A stretch of 64,000 nt of DNA from a bacterium (GTDB lineage Bacteria > Auribacterota > UBA6266), in the NCBI GenBank assembly GCA_023228325.1, contig JALOBK010000001.1:620001-684000 (forward strand). The letters run 5' to 3'. The notes under the pieces are model-generated. The model was given only the letters and a program-made list of their open reading frames with translations. It was not told where the DNA came from and made no database searches. Each line of letters begins with the position of its first letter. The stretch's first letter is position 1. Below are positions 51,890 to 61,380 of the stretch, piece by piece. A program made the translations under genes and the position numbers.

Positions 51890-54406
51890 TCAATCCACGG
51901 CCTTTGAACGCTTCATTTTCCTGCGCGTTTTCCTGGACGGCACTTTTTCTTTACCTTTTTCCTCCGCTCCCTCTTTTAATTCAAGGCTTCCGACTTTTTC
52001 CGCAAGGGAAGCGCAGGCGAGGTAATAAACTGTCTGAGGCAGCCAGTATTCCCTGCTGTTCCAGCTGTTTCCCCATGTCGGCAAATCATTTCTTCCCCCC
52101 CCTATGCCGTTAGGCATGCCTCCGGGAATACTTCCCGTACCCATATTTTCAGGCATCAAAGGAGGATTGTTCCGCCCGAGTCCCATTATCATGCAGTAAT
52201 TAAGCGGGTTCTGTCCGTTTATCCACTGCAGCTGGTCTGTCCCGACATCATACAGTTTCCTGTCGTCCATTACCTTCGCGTATTCAACGGCAAAAAGCCC
52301 CAGCGCCCCGTGGTCACAGTTAAGCGCGTGCAGTTTTATCCAGGAAGACGCGGGAGGGAAATATCTGGCTTCATACCCGTTTTCCGTATTTTCCAGGCCG
52401 TGGGCAAACTGCCCGTAAGGAGACAAAGAAGCCATCTTTACTATATAATTATCCGCAAATATTTTTAAAGCCTCTTTAATCTCTTTTTTCAGTTCTTCTA
52501 TCTCTGTCAGAGAATACAGGTCCAGAAGCCCCATATATATTCCCAGATTATGAAAAACTTTATACTGCTGGTTTCCAAAAACATAACCGTTTACGCTTTC
52601 GCTGAAATCCCCGTACACCCCCTGCGGCGTAAGGTTCCTGTCTTTGACCTGCCTTCTTAAAAGTTCCGACGCCCGCGTCTCGGCATCCTTCAGAAAATTT
52701 TTCTTCCCCGTGGCTTTGTATAATTCAACCGCGGCCCAGACAGCATTGCCTATATCCGAGGTCGTCAGTATTGTATAGCCGGAAAACGCGTTATAAGATT
52801 TCCCGGCTGTTTTAACGCATTTTTCCGCCATGCCGGGATCTGTTTTACCGTAACTCTGAGCCGCGCGGGCCAGGCCGACGACATAGGTGGACAGGTAATT
52901 GAAACTTTTCCAGAAATATAATTTTCTTTTACTTTTATCATCGGCCGGCCGCAGATCCGTAACAAAAATATCGTCGCCGGGATGTATTCCGGACCAGACG
53001 TCCCCGTCTTCTTTCTGCATATCAACGCACCATTTAACGCCATGGTTCAGGAGAAAATACGCTTTCTTTTTATTCTCTCCGTTTCCCAGATTATCATACA
53101 GTTCCGCAAGGCAGTAAACGACATGCGGCATAGACCACATTCTTATCGAATAATCACCCGTGGCATCCATAAAACCGCCTGTTACCTTATCCTTCAGGTA
53201 GGTATCTATTCCCGCGGCGTACTTTTCCAGAAAATCAAGCTGAATCGGTATCGCGTCTTCCGTAAAAACATCTTTTTTAATCACAAAAGGATATGTCTCA
53301 AGGATTGTCTCATCCCCGTTTAAATTTATTTTGGTCCGTATCTTATATCTGCCTTCCGGGGAAAAAGAGGAAAAATCCCCCTTAAAAAATATGCCCGGCC
53401 ATTTATAACAGCTGGTTTTTGTCATTTTTCCCTGATATTCCGGCACCCCGTTTTTATCCATGTTAATCAATTCAAATTCCGTTTCAGGCCCATCGTATTT
53501 ATAATTCTTAACCCACAGAATAACAAATTTCGACTCATCCGGCAGATAGCCTATCTGGCTTGCGCTCAGGGTCAATTCAGGCTCCTTGACGGGTTTTTCA
53601 GAAAGCGAATTCTGTATATAATACCTTGTATTACGCAAAATTTTCCGGATATCTTCGCTTGCGAGGGAATTTTTTCTTTTACCGCCCGGCAGAGCGGCGA
53701 CATATACAGCATACCCCGTGCCGAATCTGTTCAATGAAACCGCGACAACTTCATCTTTCACTTCTTTATATTTCTTACCCATTGTTGAGGAATATTTCGG
53801 GAAAACAGCTACTGCCGCTGCGGTATCCGGCCTGCAGACCCAGCAGTAAGATGTCTCCCTTCCGAACGATATTTTCTCATCGAGGCCGTCAGTGAGTTTT
53901 TCGCCTGTTTTCTTATTTACGGCTTTCAGATAAAAGAAATTATTGTTGGAACCGCTTGTCGACCACTCGTCGCACGGAACGGGGGAAATGCCGAACACAT
54001 CGCCGAACTCCCAGATGTTAACCCACTCTCCCTCTATATTCCTCGAAAACTCGCCGATGGATACCAGAAGCCCGCCTCTTCCGACAAAGCTCCTGATTTC
54101 ATGGACTGAGGATAAACCGAGGGCAATTGTATCTATTGAATATAACGCAAGGTAACTATCCAGTTTCCCGCTAAAAATATCCGCTTCAGTTATAAGGTCG
54201 CACTGGAAACCGAAAGATTCCAATATGTTTTTAAGGTTCTTTACCTCTTCATTGTAAACTTCGGGGCCGAGCGTCCAGTCATTCGCCGCGGAAAATTCTA
54301 TGGTCGATTCGGCATTCAGAACGGCGATTTTGGGAAGCCCGGCAAAAACAGGAAGGGATATCAGCATTATACACAGCGCCGCGGCGCAGAAGATTTTTTT
54401 GTGCAT
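51890..54406 (-). CDS. GH9-like glycosidase with CelD-type N-terminal domain
   Basis: This 838-residue secreted protein has a signal peptide, an N-terminal amidotransferase-like domain (about 25-260), an immunoglobulin-like CelD_N domain (SQIGYLPDESKFVILWVKN, about 285) and an (alpha/alpha)6 catalytic domain with GGFMDATGDYS and GQNPLNYCMIMGLG, WNSREYWLPQTVYYL at the end. The GH9 catalytic DAGD motif appears as DATGD, an unusual form. It starts in a TAATG overlap with the SmsB-like gene. Substrate is unknown, probably a beta-glucan. Confidence 0.72.
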   Translation of the reverse strand: MHKKIFCAAALCIMLISLPVFAGLPKIAVLNAESTIEFSAANDWTLGPEVYNEEVKNLKNILESFGFQCDLITEADIFSGKLDSYLALYSIDTIALGLSSVHEIRSFVGRGGLLVSIGEFSRNIEGEWVNIWEFGDVFGISPVPCDEWSTSGSNNNFFYLKAVNKKTGEKLTDGLDEKISFGRETSYCWVCRPDTAAAVAVFPKYSSTMGKKYKEVKDEVVAVSLNRFGTGYAVYVAALPGGKRKNSLASEDIRKILRNTRYYIQNSLSEKPVKEPELTLSASQIGYLPDESKFVILWVKNYKYDGPETEFELINMDKNGVPEYQGKMTKTSCYKWPGIFFKGDFSSFSPEGRYKIRTKINLNGDETILETYPFVIKKDVFTEDAIPIQLDFLEKYAAGIDTYLKDKVTGGFMDATGDYSIRMWSMPHVVYCLAELYDNLGNGENKKKAYFLLNHGVKWCVDMQKEDGDVWSGIHPGDDIFVTDLRPADDKSKRKLYFWKSFNYLSTYVVGLARAAQSYGKTDPGMAEKCVKTAGKSYNAFSGYTILTTSDIGNAVWAAVELYKATGKKNFLKDAETRASELLRRQVKDRNLTPQGVYGDFSESVNGYVFGNQQYKVFHNLGIYMGLLDLYSLTEIEELKKEIKEALKIFADNYIVKMASLSPYGQFAHGLENTENGYEARYFPPASSWIKLHALNCDHGALGLFAVEYAKVMDDRKLYDVGTDQLQWINGQNPLNYCMIMGLGRNNPPLMPENMGTGSIPGGMPNGIGGGRNDLPTWGNSWNSREYWLPQTVYYLACASLAEKVGSLELKEGAEEKGKEKVPSRKTRRKMKRSKAVD

Positions 54407-55509
54407 TAAAAATTCCCCTTTAAAGTCTGGTTTTCGATGTTTTTTATTTCTTCCTTCAGCTCTTCAGGAAGAGAAAGGATATCAACATCCATAAATCCCC
54501 TTATTATCAGGGATTGGGCTTCTCCCTCCGAAAAACCTCTTGCGCAAAGATATTCAATCTCCTCTTTGCTTATTTTTCCTATGGCCGCTTCGTGGGACAT
54601 ATCAATATCGCGCCACTCGGTTTCCAGTTCCGGGATAGCGTGGATAGTTCCCTTTTCGGATAATACAAGTCCCCTGCATTCAAGATGGGCCCTGACATCC
54701 CTGTTTTCGGCTTTAAGGTGTCCCCGCGCGATTATTCTGCCTCCCAGGCTAACCGCTCTCGAGATAATTTCGGCGCTCGTATTCCTGCCCCTTAATATAA
54801 CCCTTGAACCGATATCCTGTAAAGACCCCGGATGTGTAAGCATAAGCGAATTGAAGCTGGCTTTTGATCCGTTGCCCTGGAGAACCGCCGTAGGGTACAT
54901 CACTATTTCTTTAACGGGTTTTAAACAGATATAATTGGATACAAAAGTCGCGTTCTCCTCAACTACGGCAATACTCATGGGTTTAACGGAAACATTTTCT
55001 TTCCAGGAGTGCACCATGGTAAAATTCAGGTACCCTCCTTTCTTCACATAAAATTCGGATACCCCGAGATGAAAAGCTTCATCGGCCGCTTTGGAGGCGG
55101 AACAGCCGGTTATCAGATATACTTTCGCGCCTTCCTCTATAATAATGAGGTTGTGCACTTTCTGTTTAAAACCCCGCTTCTTCAGGAAAAGGCACGTCTG
55201 AACCGGCATCTTCACGGTCTGCCCGCTCCTGACCCTGATGAAATAACCGCCTTTTGTGTCTTCGGGAAAATCTTTTTTGAGGATACCGAAATTTTTTCCG
55301 AAATACTCCTTTGCTTCCGGGTATTTTTTCAAAGCATCCTCTGTGCTTAAAATATCAACGCCTTCCAGCATGGTTTTTGAAAATAATATCTCGCTATCCT
55401 GCTGAAGGAAACTGCCCGAGCGCGTTTTTTCGGATAAATCCATACCCGAAGACACAATATTCCCCGCATCCGCCGGATCAAAAATATTTTTCAGCTCATC
55501 TGATGGCAT
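54406..55509 (-). CDS. SufB/SufD-like Fe-S scaffold (SmsB-like)
   Basis: This protein of about 367 residues has the beta-helix core of the SufB/SufD family, with YFIRVRSGQTVKMPVQT and later AHLECRGLVLSEKGTIHAIPE and MSHEAAIGKISKEEIEYLCARG. It is shorter than SufB (about 480). The ATG at 55509, six bases after AAGGG, is preferred to that at 55515. Paired with only a SufC-like ATPase, it fits the two-gene SMS-type (SmsCB) assembly system described in anaerobes. Confidence 0.85.
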   Translation of the reverse strand: MPSDELKNIFDPADAGNIVSSGMDLSEKTRSGSFLQQDSEILFSKTMLEGVDILSTEDALKKYPEAKEYFGKNFGILKKDFPEDTKGGYFIRVRSGQTVKMPVQTCLFLKKRGFKQKVHNLIIIEEGAKVYLITGCSASKAADEAFHLGVSEFYVKKGGYLNFTMVHSWKENVSVKPMSIAVVEENATFVSNYICLKPVKEIVMYPTAVLQGNGSKASFNSLMLTHPGSLQDIGSRVILRGRNTSAEIISRAVSLGGRIIARGHLKAENRDVRAHLECRGLVLSEKGTIHAIPELETEWRDIDMSHEAAIGKISKEEIEYLCARGFSEGEAQSLIIRGFMDVDILSLPEELKEEIKNIENQTLKGNF

Positions 55510-56210
55510 ACGCATCCCTTACATTTTTCATATCCCTGCTCTCTGATGGTTTCGAACATCTCTTTCGGGCTTCCCACACACCAAAACTGTTTATTCAAAA
55601 GGACACAACCCCTCTGAGACCTGACATAATCAAGGATATAACCCGTATGTGTTATTATTAGAGCCGACTTGCCTTCTTTGCTCAGATACTCGCTTAACAC
55701 CCGTCCCATTATAGAAATATTTTCTATATCAACCCCGGATTCGGGTTCATCAAGCAGAAGCAGGTCCGGATTCTGCAGCATCAACTGGAAAAGTTCCGCC
55801 CTCTTCATTTCACCGCCGGAAAAACCCAGATTAATATCCCTGTGCAAATGTTTTGCGAGAGATAATTCTTCGGAAAGGCTTTTTATCTTTTTCGCGTCTT
55901 TGTTGAGGAAGCCGGCTATCTGCTCAAGCTTTACCCCTCTTATCGCTGGCGGATGCTGATACATAAGACCCAACCCCATCTTCACCCTTTTTTCGGTGGC
56001 AAGCAGGCTTATGTCCTTTCCTTTAAATACTATACTTCCCTGTTTAACCGTATAAGCGTTAAAACCCATAATCGCTTTTATCAGGGTGGATTTACCGCTG
56101 CCGTTCGGCCCGAAAAGGATTAATGTCTCGCCTTTCTTTATGGTAAGATTGATATTTTCAAGTATTCTTTTGCCCTCAATATCAACGCTTAGATTTTTTA
56201 TCTCCAGCAT
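55491..56210 (-). CDS. SufC-like Fe-S assembly ATPase (SmsC-like)
   Basis: This protein of about 239 residues has Walker A FGPNGSGKST (about 34), the signature NLGFSGGEMKRAELFQ and Walker B LLLLDEPESGVDIE typical of SufC. The C-terminus ends in EKCKGCVCHQMS, three cysteines in a row of six residues that SufC lacks and that may bind a cluster or metal. The ATG at 56210 after GGGGGAG is chosen over that at 56249. Confidence 0.88.
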   Translation of the reverse strand: MLEIKNLSVDIEGKRILENINLTIKKGETLILFGPNGSGKSTLIKAIMGFNAYTVKQGSIVFKGKDISLLATEKRVKMGLGLMYQHPPAIRGVKLEQIAGFLNKDAKKIKSLSEELSLAKHLHRDINLGFSGGEMKRAELFQLMLQNPDLLLLDEPESGVDIENISIMGRVLSEYLSKEGKSALIITHTGYILDYVRSQRGCVLLNKQFWCVGSPKEMFETIREQGYEKCKGCVCHQMS

Positions 56211-56257
56211 ATTCTCCCCCGCCGGTAAAAGTAAATTAACAGAAAACACACTCTCAA

Positions 56258-56286
56258 ATTATGCGCCCATAACGCATTTTTTTCAA
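56258..56286 (-). promoter_or_regulatory. Promoter of the Fe-S assembly pair with inverted repeat
   Basis: The minus strand reads TTGAAA, a 17-base spacer and CATAAT. The spacer includes ATGCG-TTATGGG-CGCAT, an inverted repeat overlapping the -10 box, which may be an operator for an unidentified regulator. Confidence 0.6.
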
Positions 56287-56318
56287 CCCTTATTTATCCC
56301 GATTACACTAAAAATGGA

Positions 56319-56349
56319 CAAAAAGAAGCTGCGGCATTATTTCCGCAGC
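56319..56349 (-). terminator. Terminator after the carbohydrate-binding gene
   Basis: Arms GCTGCGG and CCGCAGC enclose an eight-base loop and are followed by TTCTTTTT on the minus strand. It ends the glycosidase operon before the Fe-S assembly promoter. Confidence 0.8.
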
Positions 56350-56376
56350 CTTTTCAGGAAAATATCACGGTAAACG

Positions 56377-56952
56377 CTATATATATGACGGATTCTGAGA
56401 ATTTCCTATATATACATCGTCAAAATATACGGTTCCGATATTTCCCGTTCCGTTATTATTCCATAAAAGGAGAGTGATTTTGACTTTTGTCGTATTTTCA
56501 GGCACTACAGTTTCCACTTTTATCTCATGCCAGTCGCTGGTTCCCGTATTTCCCGAACTTTCTTCGGCAGATATCATTTTATTCCCGCTCCAGAACTCCA
56601 GTTTGAGTATAGCGAAAACATTTGTCCCCTGGGCGCCTTTTAACCCGTCCGTTTTAACCCAAGCGGACGCGAAAATATTCTCGCCGGGTTTGAAACTGTC
56701 AAGTTCTTGTATAAGAGCGCCTGTTTCGAACGGGCCGTTTTCCGCGTTAAGCGAGGGGGAAGCGCTGAATTTTCCGCCCGGGGTATGGTTTATCGAAGAA
56801 GATACCGTATCGGTTACAGCCCATGTTGACCAGCCGCCGATATTACCGGACTCAAAACCCGGATTATTGGCCCTGTTTGAATCGGCGGATACAGCCTGTG
56901 AAAAGACAATTAACCCAAAAACAAGCAACAGACAAGAACCCTTTCTCATCAT
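56377..56952 (-). CDS. Secreted carbohydrate-binding-like protein
   Basis: This 191-residue protein has a signal peptide (SQAVSADS end) and a single beta-sandwich domain of CBM4/9 type: NPGFESGNIGGWSTW at the start, HTPGGKFSASPSL and YFDDVYIG at the end. It is closely related to the protein at 62839-63441. Nothing but the module is present. It follows the large glycosidase gene by 18 bp. Confidence 0.78.
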   Translation of the reverse strand: MMRKGSCLLLVFGLIVFSQAVSADSNRANNPGFESGNIGGWSTWAVTDTVSSSINHTPGGKFSASPSLNAENGPFETGALIQELDSFKPGENIFASAWVKTDGLKGAQGTNVFAILKLEFWSGNKMISAEESSGNTGTSDWHEIKVETVVPENTTKVKITLLLWNNNGTGNIGTVYFDDVYIGNSQNPSYI

Positions 56953-56970
56953 ATTCCTCCCTGAATATCA

Positions 56971-59900
56971 TTAATCATTACAATATATTTTTATGTTCGC
57001 GGGCAGTTTCGTAAAAACAATTTCTCCGCCGGAGATATTTTCTACCCTTTCGCCGTTAAGTTCGGCGCACACTGCCTTATCCTTAAGCGGAACCTTCAAA
57101 ACGAAGCCGCCCGAACACCCGGCGTCGCCGTATATATCCGCCGTTATTACATTCTCCTCTTTTTTTATGTCGTAATTTATATCCCCGAAATAAGTCGGCA
57201 GGTTTTTCACCTTGACACCCTGCGGTGAATCAAGCCATTTGTCGTCGACTCCGGCCGCGAGCACAATCCTGTTATCCTGCTCATACACAAACATACTTCT
57301 TATGAAGTTAACGGCGATAGCCCCTATCCACGTATGGGGCATATCCCCGAGATACTGCGGACGAAAATATTCCTCATGCACGACTTCCGCCCAGTGTTTC
57401 CACGGCCGCGGCCGCATATCATTAAGAAAATAATTTATCATTTTTAACGCCTTATCTTTCTCTCCGAGCATAAGGTAAGCTGTGGCATTTCTTATCTCAT
57501 AAGGGGTGTAGGCGGCCGTAAGCCCTTTTTCTATCCTCGGATAAAAAGTGCCGTCATAATATGTATCCAGCGTATACATAAGGTCTTCCCTCTGCAGGTG
57601 CGAATATTCTCCCGTGGGCCACACAGAAATCGCGGTTGAAGTGGCGTCAAAATCGGCTTTCTCAAAACAGCCGGGGATATTTTTTATGTTTTTCTGTTTC
57701 TGCAGCAGTTCTATGTTATTAAGCAGGTTTTTCCTTAATTCCGTTTCCTCTTTTTTCATCCACCCTGTCAACTCTTCCCTCCCGGCAACTTTCGCGAGAA
57801 ACTGTCCGTCTTTCCATCCTTTAAGAGCCCAGAAATCATCCCACAGGCTGTGCTGGGCAGGGAAATACCCCTCATGGCTGTTTGATTCCGGCAGTATGCC
57901 GTAGAACGGCGTATTTTTATATTCATCGGTCAACCGTTTCGCCCTGAGTTCTTCAAGAAACTTCAACGCTTTTACAATTGAATCAAAATTCCTTATCACA
58001 AAATCTTTATCTTTGGTAAAACGGTAATAATCCGCGACGGCGAATATGTACGCTCCCTGCCCGTCCCACTCAAACCAGTCTTTACCCCATCCGGGCATCT
58101 GTCCGTTCAGCTCAAGCATACAGGGAATTTCGCCGCCGGGCTTCTGGCTTTTGCTTATCCAATCCAGGTAATCCCTGACTTCCTCATAATGCCCTGTCTT
58201 AAGCAAAGCCGCGCACTGAACGGAACCGTCCCTTATCCATGAGCGCTCATAATTTCTCGGTCCCGGGTGGAGAGAAACAAAATCCCTGTTAACCAGAAGA
58301 TAGGCAAGGTTGGCCTTCATAACATCCACCAGTTCTTTCTGGGGAATATCTATTTCGAACGTGTTCAACTGCGATTTCCAGTAGTCCTCGGTTTCAGCCA
58401 GAATTCCACTGAATTTTTCTTCCGGATTCTTGCAGGACAACAGACCCTCGACGTCAACATCGCCTCTCAGCGGCAGCACAAAGTAAAATTGCTTCTTCCG
58501 GCCGGCGGGGATGTTGAAATCAAAAACGGACGCGCCGGAAATAATCCCTTCCGGGTCAAGCACAGTTTTCCTGTCGGGGACCTTGCCGTCGGCGATATAT
58601 TCGATTATCTCGCCTTCTTTAAAAGATACCCCCCCGGATTCCGAAGGTTTCCGAAGAAAAACAATCGAATCCTTATTGTTAACTTTTACCAGGGCCCCGT
58701 CATTTTTCCCGACAAAATCAAGGGCGGATATTTTTGATATGCCGCCGTGCTGCCACTTAGGGCTCAACTGCAAAGCCCTTATTGTAATAAACAGCTTGCC
58801 CTTCAGCGGTTTGCCGCCGGTGTTATCCAATGTATAAATCACATAAGATGAGGAAGTGTTTTCATCTCCCCATGTAAATATCTTCTGTTCGAAAATCAGG
58901 TTCTGATATTCCCATACAACGGAAGGGATGGGGAGATATTCATCTTCAAGCTTCTGGGTTATTTTCACATCTCCCGCCGCAATGAATTTACCGTCTATAT
59001 AAAGATACGGCATCAACAGGAAGCTTTCTTTTCCGGGTTCTATCGCCCCGTAGGAACTTATCAGGCTTTCCACAGGGTCGGATGGGGCCCCGGTGACAGT
59101 CCAGTATTCCTGTTTATTGTAAATCCAGTCAGGGAAATACCCGGCAGGCGAATCCTCCGCCATCACATTGTATAATCTTTCCACTGTCGCGGATTCATCC
59201 TTGCCTTTCAGCGTTAACTCACACAAGGAAAATTTGTTTCCGGCGGAATTTTCACATAAAATTTTTATATGTCTCGCGTCCGTTTCATCTATATATATCA
59301 GGTCCCGTCCGCCGTTAGACCTTGAAGTTTCGAAAACTGTTTTCCAGTCTTCTCCGTTTCTTGAAACCTGAATTTTGTAACTTTTGGGATAGGATTCTCC
59401 CCACTTTATTTCAAACCCGCCGAGCCCTTTTTCCTTCTTTAAGTCTATTTCGACCCATTCGCTATCGCCGTCTTCACTGTTCCAGCAGGTTGTAAAATCA
59501 CCGTCCATAATGTTCAGGGGTTCAGCATCCCCTGATGAGACTTTTATATCAGGTGTTTCTCCCGGTTCTTTTAACGTTATTTCAAGTATGGAAGCGCCCC
59601 AGCCTGTCGCTCTTTTATTGCATACGATTCTGATATATCTCGCTTCTGTCATCTTAAAATAAATGTCATCTGTTTTACCGTCCGAACTGTTTGTCCCGAA
59701 AACTTTAATCCAGTTTTCGGCATCCTCAGAAAGCAGAACATCGTAAGCGGAAGCAAAGGCATCCTCCCAGAAAATGGTCAGGCCGGCAAGTGCCCTGTTT
59801 TCCAAAAGGTCTATCTGGAGCCACTGGGGATCTTCAAATTTACTGCTCCATCTGGTCCCCATATTCCCGTCAAACGCCTTATCAGGAGAAAATCCGGGTT

Positions 59901-60000
59901 CCTGGATGGAAGAAGCTGTGACATTCGCGGGCAGGCCGGAGGACAGGGACGAACCTGAAAGAATCACCGCGAAAAAATATAATATAAATGTTCTTTTCAT
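56971..60000 (-). CDS. Secreted glycosidase with two discoidin (F5/8C) domains
   Basis: This 1009-residue secreted protein has a signal peptide, two F5/8 type C domains (about 30-150 with DGNMGTRWSSK, and about 155-270 with DGDFTTCWNSE) and an (alpha/alpha)6-barrel glycosidase-like part (about 580-900, with RNYERSWIRDGSVQCAALL and DWFEWDGQGAYIFAVAD). The barrel resembles alpha-L-rhamnosidase or GH15-type enzymes, but its exact family is open. GGGG stands just before the ATG. Confidence 0.75.
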   Translation of the reverse strand: MKRTFILYFFAVILSGSSLSSGLPANVTASSIQEPGFSPDKAFDGNMGTRWSSKFEDPQWLQIDLLENRALAGLTIFWEDAFASAYDVLLSEDAENWIKVFGTNSSDGKTDDIYFKMTEARYIRIVCNKRATGWGASILEITLKEPGETPDIKVSSGDAEPLNIMDGDFTTCWNSEDGDSEWVEIDLKKEKGLGGFEIKWGESYPKSYKIQVSRNGEDWKTVFETSRSNGGRDLIYIDETDARHIKILCENSAGNKFSLCELTLKGKDESATVERLYNVMAEDSPAGYFPDWIYNKQEYWTVTGAPSDPVESLISSYGAIEPGKESFLLMPYLYIDGKFIAAGDVKITQKLEDEYLPIPSVVWEYQNLIFEQKIFTWGDENTSSSYVIYTLDNTGGKPLKGKLFITIRALQLSPKWQHGGISKISALDFVGKNDGALVKVNNKDSIVFLRKPSESGGVSFKEGEIIEYIADGKVPDRKTVLDPEGIISGASVFDFNIPAGRKKQFYFVLPLRGDVDVEGLLSCKNPEEKFSGILAETEDYWKSQLNTFEIDIPQKELVDVMKANLAYLLVNRDFVSLHPGPRNYERSWIRDGSVQCAALLKTGHYEEVRDYLDWISKSQKPGGEIPCMLELNGQMPGWGKDWFEWDGQGAYIFAVADYYRFTKDKDFVIRNFDSIVKALKFLEELRAKRLTDEYKNTPFYGILPESNSHEGYFPAQHSLWDDFWALKGWKDGQFLAKVAGREELTGWMKKEETELRKNLLNNIELLQKQKNIKNIPGCFEKADFDATSTAISVWPTGEYSHLQREDLMYTLDTYYDGTFYPRIEKGLTAAYTPYEIRNATAYLMLGEKDKALKMINYFLNDMRPRPWKHWAEVVHEEYFRPQYLGDMPHTWIGAIAVNFIRSMFVYEQDNRIVLAAGVDDKWLDSPQGVKVKNLPTYFGDINYDIKKEENVITADIYGDAGCSGGFVLKVPLKDKAVCAELNGERVENISGGEIVFTKLPANIKIYCND

Positions 60001-60089
60001 TATTTTCCCCTGACTTTGGAAAACGGTTATTAATAATTCAATAATACCATATAGGAATTACGTCTTTTACACAAATTTAATCCCGAAAA

Positions 60090-60187
60090 GGGCTTGCCAA
60101 GTATCATTTTCCAAGCTTTCGGCCTCTATGTTCCTGGGGGGGAAAAGAGACTTTGAAGAAAGTAAAAATGATATCTTTGACAAGCCC
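60090..60187. repeat. Long imperfect inverted repeat in the glycosidase leader
   Basis: Left arm (60090-60110) GGGCTTGCC then AAGTATCATTTT and right arm (60165-60187) AAAATGATATCTTTG then ACAAGCCC pair over about 20 positions, with a 54-base loop. As RNA on the minus strand it would form a hairpin ending in CAAGCCCTTTT. The 266-bp gap holds no gene. Confidence 0.65.
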
Positions 60188-60230
60188 CCTGAAAATAATG
60201 TCTTAAGCGTTTCTTCTTCTCCGGTTATTT

Positions 60231-60247
60231 ATGCACACGTGTAAAAT
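60231..60247. promoter_or_regulatory. Probable LacI operator upstream of the glycosidase
   Basis: The plus strand reads ATGCACACGTGTAAAAT, with the palindromic core ACACGTGT. It shares ATGCACACGT with the operator in front of the lacI-type gene (61294-61311). It lies 230 bp before the glycosidase start, where a weak promoter (TTCATG, 17, CATAAA on the minus strand) would surround it. Confidence 0.65.
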
Positions 60248-60266
60248 CATCATGAAAAAATATATA

Positions 60267-61280
60267 TTATACAACCGAAGACTCCCTCACTATAAGCCTC
60301 GAACCTAATCTTATCTCCTCAACCGGCCTTGAAGGGTTTTCAATCACCCTTAAAAGCATCTCAATCGCCTTCCCTCCTATATCTTCAAGCGGAGGTTTCA
60401 ATGTAGTTATTGACGGCTTGAAGAAGCGGGCCGCCTCCAAGTCGTCAAAACCCGCAACCGCGATATCCTGCGGCACCTTGAGCCCCATATCCCCGGCCGC
60501 TTTCACGGCTCCCATAGCCATAAGATCATTCGCGCAGAACATAGCCGTGGGCCTGCCCGATGGAGCGCACAATATCCTTTTCATCTCTTCATAAGCCTCG
60601 TTGAAAAAAAAGTTGCCGCAGCCGGTTATGCTTTCGTCAAATTCGAGTTCAAGCTTTCCAAGGGATTCCTTAAAAGCATTGAACCTTTCAACCCCGTCTA
60701 CAGAAAGCATTCCGCCTTTTATCATACCTATTCTTTTATGCCCTGTCGCCGCAAGATGGCTTACAGCCTTAAATACAGCTTCATTGTTGTCTATGCTGAC
60801 ATTATTTACCTTATTTTTGCCCAAAAACTTGTTTATAAAAACACAGGGTATGTTTTGTTTTTCCAGTTCCCTGATGTTTTCCGGGACATCCTCATGATAA
60901 ATAACGTTATATATCAGAACACCGTCAACCAGCCAGTTTCTCACGACTTCGGCATAAGACCGGTTTTCTTCAATCCAGTAATCCGTCGAAAATAACATAA
61001 GCCCGTATCCTAGCCTTCTGCATGTATCAGATATCCCTTTTATAACGGGAAGCACATGGGGGTTAAGATCGGGCGTAATAAGGGCAAAAGCATGGGTCTT
61101 TCTCCTGACAAGCCCCCTGGCAACCAGGTTGGGCTGGTAGTCAAGCTCTTTCATCGCTTTAAGTATTTTGTCTTTGGTCCTGCCGCTTATGGCCGGGTTG
61201 TCATTTATTACGCGGGAGACAGTCGAATGGGTGACTCCGACTTTTTTCGCTATATCTTTTATAGTAGGCCTTTTTTTCAT
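60267..61280 (-). CDS. LacI-family transcriptional repressor
   Basis: This protein of about 337 residues has a LacI helix-turn-helix (TIKDIAKKVGVTHSTVSRVI), the hinge YQPNLVARGLVRRKT and a periplasmic-binding-like effector domain with FCANDLMAMGAVKAA and DDLEAARFF. The ATG at 61280 with AGGATAG upstream is chosen over one at 61337. It probably controls the sugar-related gene downstream and itself, judged by the shared operators. The inducer is unknown. Confidence 0.92.
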   Translation of the reverse strand: MKKRPTIKDIAKKVGVTHSTVSRVINDNPAISGRTKDKILKAMKELDYQPNLVARGLVRRKTHAFALITPDLNPHVLPVIKGISDTCRRLGYGLMLFSTDYWIEENRSYAEVVRNWLVDGVLIYNVIYHEDVPENIRELEKQNIPCVFINKFLGKNKVNNVSIDNNEAVFKAVSHLAATGHKRIGMIKGGMLSVDGVERFNAFKESLGKLELEFDESITGCGNFFFNEAYEEMKRILCAPSGRPTAMFCANDLMAMGAVKAAGDMGLKVPQDIAVAGFDDLEAARFFKPSITTLKPPLEDIGGKAIEMLLRVIENPSRPVEEIRLGSRLIVRESSVV

Positions 61281-61293
61281 ACTATCCTGATTT

Positions 61294-61337
61294 AATGCTA
61301 ACGTGTGCATTATAACTGACAACAGAGGTTTTGTCAA
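61294..61337 (-). promoter_or_regulatory. Consensus promoter and LacI operator
   Basis: The minus strand has TTGACA, exactly 17 bases and TATAAT (61309-61337), a perfect consensus. The palindrome AATGCACACGTTAGCATT (61294-61311) overlaps the end of the -10 box, typical of autorepression. Confidence 0.88.
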
Positions 61338-61380
61338 GGCGCCTTATTTAAGTGTTTATTCCGGAGCGGAAGAGAAAAGA

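Noticed and set aside
60001..60266. A missed gene in the gap before the glycosidase
   Set aside because: No frame of useful length exists on either strand; the region is explained by an operator, a promoter and a long inverted repeat.
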